Of a DNA stretch of 11,988 nucleotides, positions 1 to 6,049 are shown piece by piece. Within the stretch, counting starts at the first letter, position 1. Each line of letters starts with the position of its first letter. The translations under genes were made by a program, and so were the position numbers. Source of the DNA: CF-161 sp035263645 (GTDB lineage: Bacteria > Chloroflexota > Dormibacteria > Dormibacterales > Dormibacteraceae). The DNA lies in the NCBI GenBank assembly GCA_035263645.1, contig DATFRD010000176.1, positions 1 through 11,988 on the forward strand, in the 5' to 3' direction. The notes under the pieces are model-generated. The model saw only the letters and a program-made list of their open reading frames with translations, was not told the origin of the DNA and ran no database searches.

Positions 1-195
1 GCCCACCAGGCCGCCCCGGCGGTCGTGGGCGCGGCCGCATGGGCGGTGATGGCGGCCATCTTCCTGCCGACGGTCCGGTTCTTCGGCCTGTCGCCGGCCT
101 GGGCGCTGACGCTTCCGCTCGCCGGTCTGCTCTACGGCGCGATGACCATCGACTCGGCGCTGCGCTACGCGGCCGGCTCGCGCCGGGTCTGGTAG
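1..195 (+). CDS. hpnB: Hopene-associated glycosyltransferase HpnB-like, C-terminal fragment
   Basis: Frame 1 is open from the window edge to a TAG stop and gives the last 64 residues of a membrane protein. The tail has a hydrophobic segment (about residues 8-21), then RFFGLSPAWALTLPLAGLLY and a TIDSALRY stretch. This is the pattern I know from the C-terminus of family-2 glycosyltransferases annotated as HpnB (short aromatic motif, Trp-Ala-Leu-Thr-Leu-Pro, then Thr-x-Asp-Ser-Ala near the end). Those proteins are membrane-anchored and often sit in hopanoid gene clusters; their exact substrate is not well established. The catalytic domain lies outside the window, so the family call rests only on the tail. 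The next gene, sucC, starts about 100 bases on and is functionally unrelated. Another multi-span glycosyltransferase with a similar tail is possible. Confidence 0.72.
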   Translation, partial: AHQAAPAVVGAAAWAVMAAIFLPTVRFFGLSPAWALTLPLAGLLYGAMTIDSALRYAAGSRRVW

Positions 196-274
196 CCAGG
201 CCGGCGCTCGGCCTCGGCGAGCCCGGACCCCGGCGGGGCGAGTGGCCGGGGCCTGCCCGGGATCGCAAACTGAG

Positions 275-280
275 TACCCT
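275..280 (+). promoter_or_regulatory. Possible -10 element for sucCD (TACCCT)
   Basis: TACCCT fits TANNNT and lies 12 bases before the sucC ATG. That is a little farther than at the other gene starts here, so a 4-6 base leader is more likely than a strictly leaderless mRNA. No convincing -35 element and no Shine-Dalgarno sequence are visible between it and the start. Confidence 0.35.
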
Positions 281-292
281 TCCCCTCCGGCT

Positions 293-1420
293 ATGAAGCT
301 CCTCGAATACCAGGCCAAGGAAGTCCTGGCCTCGCTGGGCATCCCGATCCCGCCCGGCCGGGTCGCTCGCACGCCCGAGGAGGCCGCGCGGGCGTGCGCC
401 GACCTCGGGCCTGTGGCCGTGAAGGCACAGGTGCCAGTGGGCGGGCGCGGCAAGGCCGGCGGGATCAGGCTGGCCCGGACGCCGGGCGAGGCCGAGGCGG
501 CTGCCGGGCAGATCATCGGCATGGACATCAAGGGCTTCACCGTGCCGCTGGTCTACTGCGAGGGCGCGCTGGACATCGCCAGAGAGATCTACCTCGGCTT
601 CACGGTGGACCGCGACGCCAGGGCCAACATCCTGATGCTTTCGGCCAGGGGCGGCATCGACATCGAGCAGGTGGCCGACGAGTCGCCGGAGGCGATCGCC
701 CGGCTGTACCCGAACCCCTGGCGCGGGCCCCTCGACTTCGAGCTCAACCGGCTGGTCTTCGAGGCCGGCCTGGGGGAGCACGTGCGCGCCCTGGTGCCGG
801 TGATCAGGAAGCTCTACCGGGCGATCCCGGAGCACGACGCCGTCACCGCCGAGATCAACCCGCTGGTGATCACCGGCGCCGGGAGCCTGGTCGCGGGCGA
901 CGCGAAGCTGGAGACGGACGAGAACGCCTCGTTCCGTCAGCGGGCGCTGGAGGAGCGGTACGCCGGAGTGCTGGAGGGCGACCGCTACGAGGTCGAGGCG
1001 AAGCGGCGCAACCTCACGTATGTCTCCCTGGACGGCGACATCGGCATCATCGGGAACGGAGCCGGGCTCTGCATGGGGACGCTGGACATGGTCCAGCGGG
1101 CCGGGGGCCGCGCCGCCAACTTCTGCGACATCGGGGGCGGGGCCAAGGCCGAGGTGGTGGAGAACGCCCTGTCGGTCATCCTGATGAACCCGAGGGTTCG
1201 CGGCGTGCTGATCAACGTGTTCGGCGGCATCACGCGCGGCGACGAGGTGGCGACCGGGCTGGTGCAGGCGCGCGACAACCTCCGGATGGAACTGCCCCTG
1301 GTGGTCCGGCTCTCGGGCACCAACGAGGAGGAAGGGAGGGCGATCCTCGAGCGGAGCGGGATCACGCCCGGAGCCAACGGCTGGGAGGCCGCCCAGAAGA
1401 TCGTGGAGCTGACGCGCTGA
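293..1420 (+). CDS. sucC: Succinyl-CoA synthetase beta subunit
   Basis: This 375-residue protein is the ADP/GDP-forming succinyl-CoA ligase beta chain. It couples the succinyl-CoA thioester to nucleotide triphosphate formation in the TCA cycle. The start MKLLEYQAKEVLASLGIP is the classic family N-terminus. An ATP-grasp domain follows, with VKAQVPVGGRGKAGG at residues 43-57 and the metal/nucleotide region EINP...GDAKLETDENA at 187-212. The C-terminal CoA-ligase domain has GNGAGLCMGTLD (254-265), NFCDIGGGAKAE (276-287) and the loop NVFGGITRGDE (308-318). In that loop Gly replaces the Cys usual in GGI(V/T)RCD. The ATG at 293 was preferred over an in-frame GTG at 242, which would add 17 residues unlike the family. 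Length is typical. The stop codon shares a base with the sucD start, so the two are translationally coupled. Confidence 0.96.
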   Translation: MKLLEYQAKEVLASLGIPIPPGRVARTPEEAARACADLGPVAVKAQVPVGGRGKAGGIRLARTPGEAEAAAGQIIGMDIKGFTVPLVYCEGALDIAREIYLGFTVDRDARANILMLSARGGIDIEQVADESPEAIARLYPNPWRGPLDFELNRLVFEAGLGEHVRALVPVIRKLYRAIPEHDAVTAEINPLVITGAGSLVAGDAKLETDENASFRQRALEERYAGVLEGDRYEVEAKRRNLTYVSLDGDIGIIGNGAGLCMGTLDMVQRAGGRAANFCDIGGGAKAEVVENALSVILMNPRVRGVLINVFGGITRGDEVATGLVQARDNLRMELPLVVRLSGTNEEEGRAILERSGITPGANGWEAAQKIVELTR

Positions 1421-2286
1421 TGGCGATCCTGCTCTCCTCCGACACCCCCGTGATCGTTCAGGGCATCACCGGCCGTGAGGGGTCCTTCCACGGCCAGCAG
1501 ATGCAGCTCATGGGCACCCGGCTCGTGGGCGGCGTGAGCCCGGGCAAGGGCGGTACCACCCATCTCGGTGTGCCCGTCTTCGACACCGTCGCCGCCGCGG
1601 TCGGGGCCACCGGGGCCACCGCCAGCGGCATCTTCGTGCCGCCGGCGTTCGCGGCGGACGCGATCATGGAGGCAGCCGCGGCAGGCATCACGCTCATCTC
1701 CTGCATCACCGAGGGCATCCCGGTACAGGACATGATCCGGGTCAAGGACTTCCTGCGCGCCTACCCGGCGGCGCGCCTGATCGGCCCCAACTGCCCCGGC
1801 CTCCTCACCCCCGGCCAGGCCAAGATCGGGATCATCCCGCAGCGATTCAGCAGCCCCGGCCCGGTGGGCATCGTGTCGCGGAGCGGCACCCTGACCTACG
1901 AGACGATGGCGGCGCTGACCGCCGCCGGGGTGGGCCAGTCCACGATCGTCGGCATCGGCGGCGACCCGGTGCTCGGGCTGACGTTCACGGACGTGATCGA
2001 GCTGTTCGAGCGGGACCCGGAGACGACCCACCTGGCGGTGATCGGCGAGATCGGCGGCTCGGACGAGGAGCGGGCGGCCGAGCTGCTGGGACGAGGCAGC
2101 CGGCTCCGGGCCATCGCGTTCATCTCGGGCCGGACAGCCCCAGAGGGACGGCGGATGGGCCACGCGGGCGCCATCGTCTCGGGCAACCGGGGCACCGCGA
2201 AGAGCAAGGAGGAGGCGTTCAGGGCCGCCGGCGTGGCGGTTGCCGAGACGACCGGCCAGATCGTCGACCTTCTTACAAACGATTGA
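1420..2286 (+). CDS. sucD: Succinyl-CoA synthetase alpha subunit
   Basis: This 288-residue protein is the alpha chain of succinyl-CoA ligase. It binds CoA and carries the histidine that is phosphorylated during catalysis. The N-terminal Rossmann-type CoA-binding domain shows VQGITGREGSFH (13-24), GGVSPGKGGTTHLGVPVF (37-54) and VPPAFAADAI (73-82). The ligase domain has IGPNCPGLLTPG (121-132), GIVSRSGTLTYE (150-161) and GIGGDP (178-183). The catalytic His is His248 in GRRMGHAGAIVSG (243-255). Length is normal for the family and no key residue is missing. The ATG overlaps the sucC TGA by one base (TGATG), so SucC and SucD should be made in equal amounts. It would act with sucC on succinyl-CoA coming from the TCA cycle and possibly from the acyl-CoA pathway encoded downstream. 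Confidence 0.97.
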   Translation: MAILLSSDTPVIVQGITGREGSFHGQQMQLMGTRLVGGVSPGKGGTTHLGVPVFDTVAAAVGATGATASGIFVPPAFAADAIMEAAAAGITLISCITEGIPVQDMIRVKDFLRAYPAARLIGPNCPGLLTPGQAKIGIIPQRFSSPGPVGIVSRSGTLTYETMAALTAAGVGQSTIVGIGGDPVLGLTFTDVIELFERDPETTHLAVIGEIGGSDEERAAELLGRGSRLRAIAFISGRTAPEGRRMGHAGAIVSGNRGTAKSKEEAFRAAGVAVAETTGQIVDLLTND

Positions 2287-2327
2287 CCGCGCGGGCGCGA
2301 CGCATCGTCAGGTCTCGCGGTAGTCTC

Positions 2328-2332
2328 GGAGG
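2328..2332 (+). promoter_or_regulatory. Shine-Dalgarno site GGAGG for the small membrane ORF
   Basis: GGAGG sits five bases before the ATG at 2338. It is one of only two clear ribosome binding sites in the window and is the main reason for accepting the 47-codon ORF as a real gene. Confidence 0.6.
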
Positions 2333-2337
2333 CAGAG

Positions 2338-2481
2338 ATGCTGGAAGACATCGCCGCCTACCTGGCCCTGGCCCCCGTCGTCGGCACCATAGTCCTCGGC
2401 GTCACGATCGTGCTCTGGCTGTCCGGGCGCCGGCCTCTGCCGGCACGTGTCCGCGTCCTGAGCCGGCGCCGCCCGCGCTGA
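2338..2481 (+). CDS. Small single-span membrane protein, unknown function
   Basis: This is a 47-residue ORF, MLEDIAAYLALAPVVGTIVL onward, ending RRRPR. One hydrophobic helix covers about residues 8-28. It is followed by a strongly basic tail (seven Arg in the last 12 residues), which by the positive-inside rule puts the C-terminus in the cytoplasm. The ORF has a good ribosome binding site five bases before its ATG. It begins 51 bases after the sucD stop and ends four bases before the start of the DUF2752 gene, so the two are probably cotranscribed and translated in tandem. I do not recognise a family. A chance ORF is possible at this GC content, but the ribosome binding site, spacing and sensible topology argue for a gene. 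It may be a partner of the DUF2752 protein, which is inference. Confidence 0.55.
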   Translation: MLEDIAAYLALAPVVGTIVLGVTIVLWLSGRRPLPARVRVLSRRRPR

Positions 2482-2485
2482 CCCC

Positions 2486-2929
2486 ATGACCGGCGGCGTG
2501 GGTGCGCTCCACGTCGCGGTGGTGAGGGCCGAGCCCGGGGCTCGGCTCCGGAACGCGCTGCTGCTGGGCGGGCTCCTCCTGTGGATGGTGTACACGCGGG
2601 TGTTCTGGACCGCTCACGCGCTCCACGCCACGCTCCCGCCCTGTCCCTTCCTGCTCGTGACCGGCCATCCCTGCCCGTTCTGCGGCGGCACGCGCTCCTT
2701 CGCGTACATGTGGCAGGGGGAGCCGTCCCGAGCGGTCGCCCTGTACCCGCTGGGGCCCCTGTTGTTCCTCGCCACGCTGGCGGCCATCCCCGTGCTGGCG
2801 GCGGCGGTCCTCGTCAACCGGGACCTGGTGGTTCGGCTGCCGGACCGGCTGAACCGGGCCGTGATCGGCGCCGCCCTCGCGGTGCTGGCCGTCAGCTGGG
2901 CGCTCAAGCTGACCGTCCTCCCGAATTAA
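2486..2929 (+). CDS. DUF2752 family membrane protein
   Basis: This 147-residue membrane protein has the DUF2752 signature: Cys53-Pro, then TGHPCPFCGGTR at 59-70 with Cys63 and Cys66, followed by GEPSRAVALYPLGP (78-91). Hydrophobic segments lie at about 25-42, 86-110 and 125-143. The Cys-Pro-x-Cys-Gly core and the following Arg are conserved in the family and suggest a redox or metal role near the membrane, but no function has been established. The ATG at 2486 has no Shine-Dalgarno sequence and lies four bases after the small ORF stop, which suggests coupled re-initiation. Internal GTG codons at about residues 5 and 12-13 are alternative starts and would not disturb the domain. The family assignment is confident from the motif; the function is unknown. 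Confidence 0.85.
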   Translation: MTGGVGALHVAVVRAEPGARLRNALLLGGLLLWMVYTRVFWTAHALHATLPPCPFLLVTGHPCPFCGGTRSFAYMWQGEPSRAVALYPLGPLLFLATLAAIPVLAAAVLVNRDLVVRLPDRLNRAVIGAALAVLAVSWALKLTVLPN

Positions 2930-2984
2930 GCCATTCCGCTGCGCGAGTGGGTCCGCGCGTGGTGGACCGAGTCCGCCCGGATCG

Positions 2985-2990
2985 TAGGAT
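2985..2990 (+). promoter_or_regulatory. -10 element of the first acyl-CoA dehydrogenase promoter
   Basis: TAGGAT lies eight bases before the GTG start at 2999. TGGACC at 2963-2968 is a plausible -35 (4 of 6 to TTGACA) with a 16-base spacer. The spacing places transcription start at or next to the start codon. There is no Shine-Dalgarno sequence. Confidence 0.55.
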
Positions 2991-2998
2991 GTCCGTGG

Positions 2999-4198
2999 GT
3001 GGACTTCGAGCTGAGCGACGAGCAGCGCGCAGTGCGGGATCTCTGCCGTGAGTTTGCCCGAGACGTCGTGGCTCCGGCCGCGCCGGACCTGGACCGCGAG
3101 CACCGGTTCCCGTCCGAGATCGTCAGGCAGATGGGCGAGCTCGGGCTCTTCGGGCTGCCCTTCCCCGAGGAGTGGGGCGGGGCCGGAGGCGACTTCCTCT
3201 CCTACTGCCTCGCCATCGAGGAGATCTCCCGCGCGGACGCCGGGGTGGGCATCACCCTGGAGGCCGCCGTCTCTCTGGGCGCCGCTCCGATCCACGACTT
3301 CGGGACGACGGAGCAGAAGGAGCGCCTGCTGCCGGACCTGCTGGCCGGCCGCCGGCTCTGGTCCTTCGGCCTGACCGAGCCCCAGGCGGGTTCCGACGCC
3401 GGGGGCACCCAGACCAAGGCCGACCTGGTGGACGGGTGCTGGGTGATCAACGGCGCCAAGCAGTTCATCACCAACTCCGGCACCGACCTCTCGGCCGGCG
3501 TGACGATCACCGCAGTCACCGCGAAGCTGGAGGGCGCGCTCCGCGGTGAGATCAGCGCGATCCTGGTGCCCCGCGACACGCCCGGCTACGAGGTCCAGCC
3601 GGCCTACCGAAAGCTCGGCTGGCACTCGTCGGACACCCACCCGCTAGCGTTCGACGCCTGCCGCGTCCCGGAAGAGAACCTCCTGGGCCGCCGGGGGGGA
3701 GGCCTGCGCCAGTTCCTGCGCACGCTGACCGGCGGCCGTGTCGCCATCGCGGCCCTGTCCGTGGGCCTGACCCAGGCCTGCCTGGATGCGGCGCTGGCCT
3801 ACGCCAGGGACCGGACGGCGTTCGGGCGCCCGATCTCCAGCTTCCAGGCGATCCAGTTCAAGCTGGCCGACATGGCGACCGAGCTGGAGCTCGCGCGGCT
3901 GATCACCTATCGGGCCGCCGTCGCCTACCAGGCGAGCCTGGGCACGCCCGGCCCGAAGCCCGCCGAGCCGGACGGGCTGGTGACCGGGGAGGTGCAGCGG
4001 CTGGCCGCCATGGCCAAGCTCTATGCGTCGGAGACGTCGAAGCGGGCGGCCGACCAGGCGGTGCAGATCCACGGCGGGTACGGCTTCATCGAGGAGTACC
4101 CGGTGGCCCGCTACTGGCGTGACGCCAAGGTCAACGAGATCGGCGAGGGCACCTCGGAAGTCCAGCGCATGCTGATCGCCCGCGAGCTCGGCTGCTAG
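2999..4198 (+). CDS. Acyl-CoA dehydrogenase (first of three, ACD1)
   Basis: This is a 399-residue flavoprotein of the acyl-CoA dehydrogenase family. It would introduce a trans-2,3 double bond into an acyl-CoA and pass electrons to ETF. The N-terminal helical domain starts FELSDEQRAVRD. The middle beta domain has FGLTEPQAGSDAGG (123-136) and INGAKQFITNSG (150-161). The C-terminal domain has RTAFGRPISSFQAIQFKLAD (272-291), which holds the FAD-contacting Arg and Phe, and QIHGGYGF (356-363). The catalytic base is Glu383 in IGEGTSEVQR, where Gly replaces the Tyr usually preceding it. An insertion of roughly 18 residues (about 313-331, GTPGPKPAEPDG...) is absent from the two paralogues downstream. 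Substrate cannot be read directly; short or branched chain is likely from context. The GTG start fits the family N-terminus and sits eight bases from a -10 element. Confidence 0.93.
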   Translation: MDFELSDEQRAVRDLCREFARDVVAPAAPDLDREHRFPSEIVRQMGELGLFGLPFPEEWGGAGGDFLSYCLAIEEISRADAGVGITLEAAVSLGAAPIHDFGTTEQKERLLPDLLAGRRLWSFGLTEPQAGSDAGGTQTKADLVDGCWVINGAKQFITNSGTDLSAGVTITAVTAKLEGALRGEISAILVPRDTPGYEVQPAYRKLGWHSSDTHPLAFDACRVPEENLLGRRGGGLRQFLRTLTGGRVAIAALSVGLTQACLDAALAYARDRTAFGRPISSFQAIQFKLADMATELELARLITYRAAVAYQASLGTPGPKPAEPDGLVTGEVQRLAAMAKLYASETSKRAADQAVQIHGGYGFIEEYPVARYWRDAKVNEIGEGTSEVQRMLIARELGC

Positions 4199-4329
4199 AG
4201 GTGCGCCCGGCTGGCGGCTCCTCGTCGAGGACGGCGTGCTCTCCGACCCCGCTCGCCGCCCTCCGAGCAAGCCCTGGGATTGGCTTCACCGGCTGGATTG
4301 ACGCCCCGCCCGACGTCCGCTACCTTGGG

Positions 4330-4353
4330 CCCGCCCCCCGTTGGGTGGGCGGG
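4330..4353. terminator. GC-rich hairpin between convergent genes
   Basis: CCCGCCC (4330-4336) pairs with GGGCGGG (4347-4353). The inner CCC (4337-4339) pairs with GGG (4343-4345) across a 3-base loop with one bulged T. It lies in the 253-base gap between the + strand dehydrogenase ending at 4198 and the - strand gene ending at 4452, so it could stop transcription from either side. There is no T-tract, so it may only be a strong secondary structure. The remainder of the gap (4199-4451) holds nothing I recognise. Confidence 0.4.
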
Positions 4354-4431
4354 GGCTCTTGGCAGGCTTCGCTCGACCGGCGGGGCGGCGCGGCGGCCGG
4401 GGCGGCGGCCGCCGCGCGTTCGACGCGGCGG

Positions 4432-4450
4432 CGGGCTCGCGGGGAGCCCG
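4432..4450 (-). terminator. Hairpin just after the - strand gene stop
   Basis: CGGGCTC (4432-4438) and GAGCCCG (4444-4450) form a perfect 7-base-pair stem with a 5-base loop. It starts one base beyond the TAG stop of the - strand gene. The position fits a terminator for that gene; there is no T-tract. Confidence 0.45.
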
Positions 4451-4451
4451 G

Positions 4452-4874
4452 CTATTCGTCCGGAACGTCCTCCAGCTTGGGCGTCAGCTCGCACACCCAG
4501 CGGCCGTCGTCGAGGCGGCGGATGAAGCGCGAGTAACCGACGTTGCGCGCGACGTTGAGGAACTGCTCCTGCGTGATGAGCGTCCGAAGGCGAGCCAGGT
4601 CGGCGTAGGACGGCTCCCGCATGATGCCGCCGACAACGCCGGACAGCTCCCGCCACTGGCCCTCGCTCAGCGGTTCACCGTAGCCCGCGATCGTGACGAG
4701 GAGGGCGGCGGTGGCGCCGGTGATCGTGTCGGGCAGGATCTTCTCCAGCTTGGCGCGGGCGATGATCTCCCGGCCCTGCTCGATGATCGCCGCGATCCGG
4801 TCACGGCGCACGCCGATGATGTCACGGCCGCTGCCAACCGTGGTCCCCTCCAGATATCGCGGGCCTGCTTCCAT
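4452..4874 (-). CDS. Hypothetical protein, no family recognised
   Basis: This is a 140-residue protein on the - strand, the only gene of the window in that orientation. It reads from ATG (4874-4872) to TAG (4454-4452). The composition is soluble and mostly helical: residues 25-60 look like one or two helices (RIAAIIEQGREIIARAKLEK), and a second helical part spans 70-110. The C-terminus has aromatic and basic residues (YSRFIRRLDDGRWVCELTP) and ends in an acidic tail EDVPDE. There is no signal peptide, membrane segment or catalytic motif I can name. The frame is open much farther upstream, but that part is the complement of the neighbouring dehydrogenase and is rejected. Support for the gene comes from the position of its ATG behind a -10 hexamer, from a hairpin right after its stop, and from the lack of any other gene here. 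It diverges from ACD2 with only 27 bases between start codons, which suggests shared control. Confidence 0.7.
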   Translation of the reverse strand: MEAGPRYLEGTTVGSGRDIIGVRRDRIAAIIEQGREIIARAKLEKILPDTITGATAALLVTIAGYGEPLSEGQWRELSGVVGGIMREPSYADLARLRTLITQEQFLNVARNVGYSRFIRRLDDGRWVCELTPKLEDVPDE

Positions 4875-4886
4875 CGATTGGACAAG

Positions 4887-4892
4887 TATTGT
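4887..4892 (+). promoter_or_regulatory. -10 element of the second acyl-CoA dehydrogenase
   Basis: TATTGT fits TANNNT and lies nine bases before the ATG at 4902, with no Shine-Dalgarno sequence in between. It shares five of its six base pairs with the oppositely directed TACAAT. No clear -35 is visible. Confidence 0.5.
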
Positions 4893-4893
4893 A
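4888..4893 (-). promoter_or_regulatory. -10 element of the - strand hypothetical gene
   Basis: Read on the - strand the bases are TACAAT, 5 of 6 to the TATAAT consensus. They end 13 bases before the ATG at 4874, so a 4-7 base leader is expected. The element overlaps the + strand -10 of the divergent gene almost completely. Confidence 0.5.
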
Positions 4894-4901
4894 GGTTGGC
4901 C

Positions 4902-6041
4902 ATGAGGCTGGAGCCGGGCCCCCACCTGGGGGCGCTGCGCGCCTCTGTCCGGGAGCTCGCCGACTCGATCGTGCGCCCGCGCGCGGAGCAGGTCGACCGC
5001 GAGCACCGCTTTCCCCGGGAGGCCCTGGCCGCCGCAAGCCGGCTCGGGCTGATGGGCATCCTGGTCCCGCGCGAGTACGGCGGGGCCGGCCTCGACCACC
5101 TCGCCTTCACGATCTGCGTGGAGGAGCTGGCCAGGGCCTGCGCCAGCACCTCCGTCATCGTCGACGTGCACAACTCGGTGGCCACCGAGCCGATACTCCT
5201 GTACGGCACCGCGGACCAGAAGCGAGCCTGGCTTCCGCTCCTCGCCCGCGGCGAGGTGCTCGGCGGATTCGCGCTCACGGAGCCGGGCTCCGGCTCCGAC
5301 GCCGCCGCGCTCACCACAACCGCCAGGCGCGCCGGCGCCGAGTGGGTGCTGAGCGGGCGCAAGGTGTTCATCACCAACGCTGGAGAGGCCGGCATGTACC
5401 TGGTGTTCGCCAGGACCGGGCCCGAGCCGCGGGCGGCCGGCGTGAGCGCGTTCATCGTCCCGGCTGACGCCCCGGGCCTCCGGGTCGGCCAGGTCTTCCG
5501 CAAGATGGGCCTGAACGGGTCGCCGACCGGGGAGCTGGTGCTGGAGGAGGTGCGGGTGCCGGCCACCGGCCTCCTGCACGAACCGGGACGGGGGTTCGCC
5601 GTGGCGATGCGGGCCCTGGACGCCGGCCGCATCGGCATCTCCGGTCAGGCACTGGGCATCGCGGACGCCGCTGTCGGCGAGGCCGTGGAGCACGTCCGCA
5701 AGACCGGCGCCGGCGACCAGGGGGTGCAGTTCCTGCTGGCGGACATGGCCACGCAGCTCGCCGCGGCTCGCCAGATGGCCTACCACGCGGCGGCCCTCTG
5801 CGCCGGAGGCCGGCCCTTCGGCCGGGAGGCCGCAATGGCCAAGCTCTTCTGCTCAGACACGGCGATGAGCCTGGCCACCGACGCGCTGCAGGTGGCGGGA
5901 GACGCCGGCGCCGTGGCGGGCAGCGCGCTCGACCGCCACTTCCGCGATGCCAAGGCCCTCCAGATCTACGAGGGCTCGAACCAGGTCCAGCGCATCGTCG
6001 TCGCCCGCTACCTGCTGGGCGCCGCCGCCCGGCGGCCATAA
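4902..6041 (+). CDS. Divergent acyl-CoA dehydrogenase (ACD2) lacking FAD motifs
   Basis: This 379-residue acyl-CoA dehydrogenase family protein has the usual N-terminal helical domain, then TEPGSGSDAAALTTTARR (127-143) and SGRKVFITNAG (151-161) in the beta domain. The catalytic Glu357 is in QIYEGSNQVQR (354-364). Two conserved parts are changed. Where ACD3 has RQQFGQAIASFQ, this protein has the shorter RKTGAGDQ (266-273), about six residues deleted with Arg-x-x-Phe-Gly lost. Where others have GGYGY it has GDAGA (333-337). Both regions normally contact FAD, the first across the subunit interface. The DNA stays in frame through both, so this is not a simple frameshift. The ATG at 4902 is chosen because it follows a -10 element and matches the family N-terminus; the frame is open farther upstream without coding sense. 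It may be a specialised enzyme or one half of a heteromer with the next gene. Confidence 0.9.
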   Translation: MRLEPGPHLGALRASVRELADSIVRPRAEQVDREHRFPREALAAASRLGLMGILVPREYGGAGLDHLAFTICVEELARACASTSVIVDVHNSVATEPILLYGTADQKRAWLPLLARGEVLGGFALTEPGSGSDAAALTTTARRAGAEWVLSGRKVFITNAGEAGMYLVFARTGPEPRAAGVSAFIVPADAPGLRVGQVFRKMGLNGSPTGELVLEEVRVPATGLLHEPGRGFAVAMRALDAGRIGISGQALGIADAAVGEAVEHVRKTGAGDQGVQFLLADMATQLAAARQMAYHAAALCAGGRPFGREAAMAKLFCSDTAMSLATDALQVAGDAGAVAGSALDRHFRDAKALQIYEGSNQVQRIVVARYLLGAAARRP

Positions 6042-6042
6042 T
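6037..6042 (+). promoter_or_regulatory. -10 element CATAAT overlapping the ACD2 stop codon
   Basis: CATAAT is 5 of 6 to TATAAT and lies seven bases before the ATG at 6050. It includes the TAA stop (6039-6041) of the preceding gene. The third dehydrogenase therefore probably has its own promoter and a leaderless mRNA despite the short gap. No -35 could be identified. Confidence 0.5.
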
Positions 6043-6049
6043 CAGACCC

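Noticed and set aside
242..292. GTG at 242 as the sucC start
   Set aside because: It would add 17 residues with no family resemblance. MKLLEYQAKE at 293 is the standard N-terminus.
394..2286. A 630-codon open frame that would fuse extra sequence onto the sucD N-terminus
   Set aside because: The upstream part is an Arg/Gly-rich out-of-frame reading of sucC. The sucD family start is at 1420 and overlaps the sucC stop.
4378..4431. GC-only stretch with many GGCGGC/GCCGCC palindromes in the convergent gap
   Set aside because: These are low-complexity GC repeats with no consistent stem or repeat unit beyond what such composition gives by chance.
5691..5730. Frameshift as the cause of the missing FAD motif in ACD2
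   Set aside because: The frame is continuous and matches the family on both sides of the gap, and neither other frame restores the motif. The second altered motif has no length change.
4875..5786. A 444-codon - strand open frame extending the hypothetical gene through ACD2
   Set aside because: The extension is the exact complement of conserved dehydrogenase codons and is His/Gly/Arg-rich. The ATG at 4874 follows a -10 hexamer.
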